A DNA stretch of 64,000 nucleotides from Nocardia vinacea (GTDB lineage Bacteria; Actinomycetota; Actinomycetes; Mycobacteriales; Mycobacteriaceae), in the NCBI RefSeq assembly GCF_035920345.1, contig NZ_CP109149.1:1488001-1552000 (forward strand), given 5' to 3'. The notes beneath the pieces were generated by a model that had not been told where the DNA came from, searched no databases, and worked only from the letters and a program-made list of their open reading frames with translations. Shown here in pieces: positions 63,032 through 64,000 of the stretch. The position numbers were made by a program, and so were the translations under genes. Every line of letters begins with the position of its first letter. The stretch's first letter is position 1.

Positions 63032-64000
63032 ATGAGCTCGCACACGGAGTCCCGATTCGCGGCGGATGTCTATGGTGATCGACTCGAGCGGGCGGTGCAG
63101 TTGATGCGCGCCGCTCATCTGGACGCACTATTGATCACGCCGGGGCCGGATCTGCGCTATCTCATCGGATCGGCGGCGGAGTCTTTCGAGCGACTGACGT
63201 GTCTGGTGATCACGGCCGATGGCGCGACGCCGTCGGTGGTGATTCCGAAGTTGGAATTGGCGTCGCTGGAGGGTTCGGCGGCGGGTGAACTCGGTTTGCA
63301 GGTGCTGGACTGGGTCGACGGTGTCGATCCGTATCAGCTGGTGAAGTCGTCGTTGCACGTCGGCTCCCGGGTCGCGGTCACCGATGTCATGCCGGCATTG
63401 CATCTGCTGCCGCTGGCCGAATCCGTCAGTGGACTGCCCACTTCGGCCACGCCGGTGCTGCGGGAACTGCGAATGATCAAGGACCAGGCCGAAATCGAGG
63501 CTTTGCGTCGTGCCGGTGCGGCGATCGATCGGGTGCATGCGCGGATGGGTGAATTCCTGCGCGTCGGGCGGACCGAGGCCGAGGTCGGCGCGGATATTTC
63601 GGCGGCGATCGTCGAGGAGGGGCACACCGAGGCGGCGTTCGTCATCGTCGGCAGCGGTCCGCACGGTGCCGACCCCCACCACGGCGTCTCCGATCGTCGC
63701 ATCGACGCCGGAGATGTGGTGGTTATCGATATCGGCGGCCCGGTCGACCCCGGCTACTACTCGGACTCGACCCGCACCTACGTCCTCGGCGAGCCCAAGC
63801 CCACCGTGGCCACGCAGTTCGGGGAACTCGAGCGCGCCCAAGCCGCCGCCGCCGCGGCCGTCCGCCCCGGTGTCACCGCCGAATCCGTCGACGCTGCAGC
63901 GCGAAACCTGTTGACCGAAGCCGGTTTCGGCCCCGCCTTCGTCCACCGCACCGGCCACGGCATCGGCCTGTCGGTCCACGAGGAGCCCTACATCGTCGAA
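63032..64000 (+). CDS. Xaa-Pro aminopeptidase/dipeptidase, M24 family (PepE/PepQ-like), partial
   Basis: First 323 residues, open at the window edge. The N-terminal creatinase domain ([30 protein letters not shown]) is followed by the pita-bread catalytic domain with metal residues in [21 protein letters not shown] (two Asp) and [14 protein letters not shown] (His); [12 protein letters not shown] gives the substrate His. Cleaves peptides at prolyl bonds. Positional counterpart of Rv2089c (pepE). Confidence 0.93.
   Translation, partial: MSSHTESRFAADVYGDRLERAVQLMRAAHLDALLITPGPDLRYLIGSAAESFERLTCLVITADGATPSVVIPKLELASLEGSAAGELGLQVLDWVDGVDPYQLVKSSLHVGSRVAVTDVMPALHLLPLAESVSGLPTSATPVLRELRMIKDQAEIEALRRAGAAIDRVHARMGEFLRVGRTEAEVGADISAAIVEEGHTEAAFVIVGSGPHGADPHHGVSDRRIDAGDVVVIDIGGPVDPGYYSDSTRTYVLGEPKPTVATQFGELERAQAAAAAAVRPGVTAESVDAAARNLLTEAGFGPAFVHRTGHGIGLSVHEEPYIVE

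Noticed and set aside
1..64000. CRISPR array
   Set aside because: No regularly spaced direct repeats with unique spacers were seen anywhere; the tandem repeats found are in-frame or two-copy only.

Overview
The window is high-GC actinobacterial chromosome, most probably from a mycolic-acid group genus such as Nocardia. The best evidence is the block dop-pup-prcB-prcA-pafA-pafB-pafC ... tatA-tatC-helY-(DUF4333 protein)-(5'-3' exonuclease)-(Xaa-Pro peptidase), which follows the gene order of the Mycobacterium tuberculosis Pup-proteasome region. TANNNT boxes placed 7-8 nt before start codons (leaderless starts) and frequent GTG starts and ATGA/GTGA overlaps fit the same group. Genus assignment is inference; no rRNA or complete tRNA is present.

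Region by region: (1) 1-7396 is a catabolic acyl-CoA cluster: two acyl-CoA dehydrogenases, an enoyl-CoA hydratase, a DUF35 Zn-ribbon protein, a thiolase-like protein, a phosphotransferase cut by the window edge, then two overlapping SnoaL-like genes and a methyltransferase. Three 13-bp imperfect palindromes sit in its promoters and suggest one regulator. (2) 7397-16149 holds a methanethiol-oxidase/selenium-binding protein, a 745-residue acidic low-complexity protein, a probable F420-dependent enzyme, a small secreted protein, and stretches of degraded DNA including an ISL3 transposase relic. (3) 16150-27062 holds a membrane Ser/Thr kinase with an unusual DFN motif, a DUF6069-like membrane protein, an SPFH protein, YidC, a fatty acid hydroxylase-family protein with an AraC regulator, and an acyl-CoA synthetase with a PucR-type regulator. 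(4) 27063-36849 holds glutamine synthetase, an AraC/hydrolase pair, a Baeyer-Villiger-type monooxygenase translationally coupled to an AurF-like diiron oxygenase with a divergent TetR gene, a NUDIX hydrolase, an M15-like peptidase and a DUF418 membrane protein. (5) 36850-44782 is the Pup-proteasome system. (6) 44783-56681 is an 11.9-kb accessory segment separating pafC from tatA. (7) 56682-64000 is tatA-tatC-helY, a DUF4333 protein, an exonuclease and a peptidase running off the end.

The most interesting system lies in the accessory segment. An operon at 47507-52517 encodes a family 2B encapsulin shell protein (cyclic-nucleotide-binding-like domain plus HK97-type shell domain), a polyprenyl diphosphate synthase whose start lies inside the shell gene, and a 792-residue fusion of an FAD-dependent oxidoreductase with a class I terpene cyclase domain of trichodiene-synthase type. 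I infer a protein nanocompartment that makes, cyclises and oxidises or desaturates an isoprenoid. The operon is preceded by a dead, internally deleted IS3-type element with intact 29-bp terminal repeats, and the whole unit is bracketed by 87-bp imperfect direct repeats 6.6 kb apart, so it was probably acquired.

Other unusual items are a 25-residue relay ORF linking pafB to pafC by ATGA overlaps on both sides, a stem-loop with a conserved 14-nt loop found between two separate pairs of convergent genes, a long hairpin between dop and pup, and several gene relics (ISL3, TetR C-terminus, SPFH fragment, frameshifted PIN gene).
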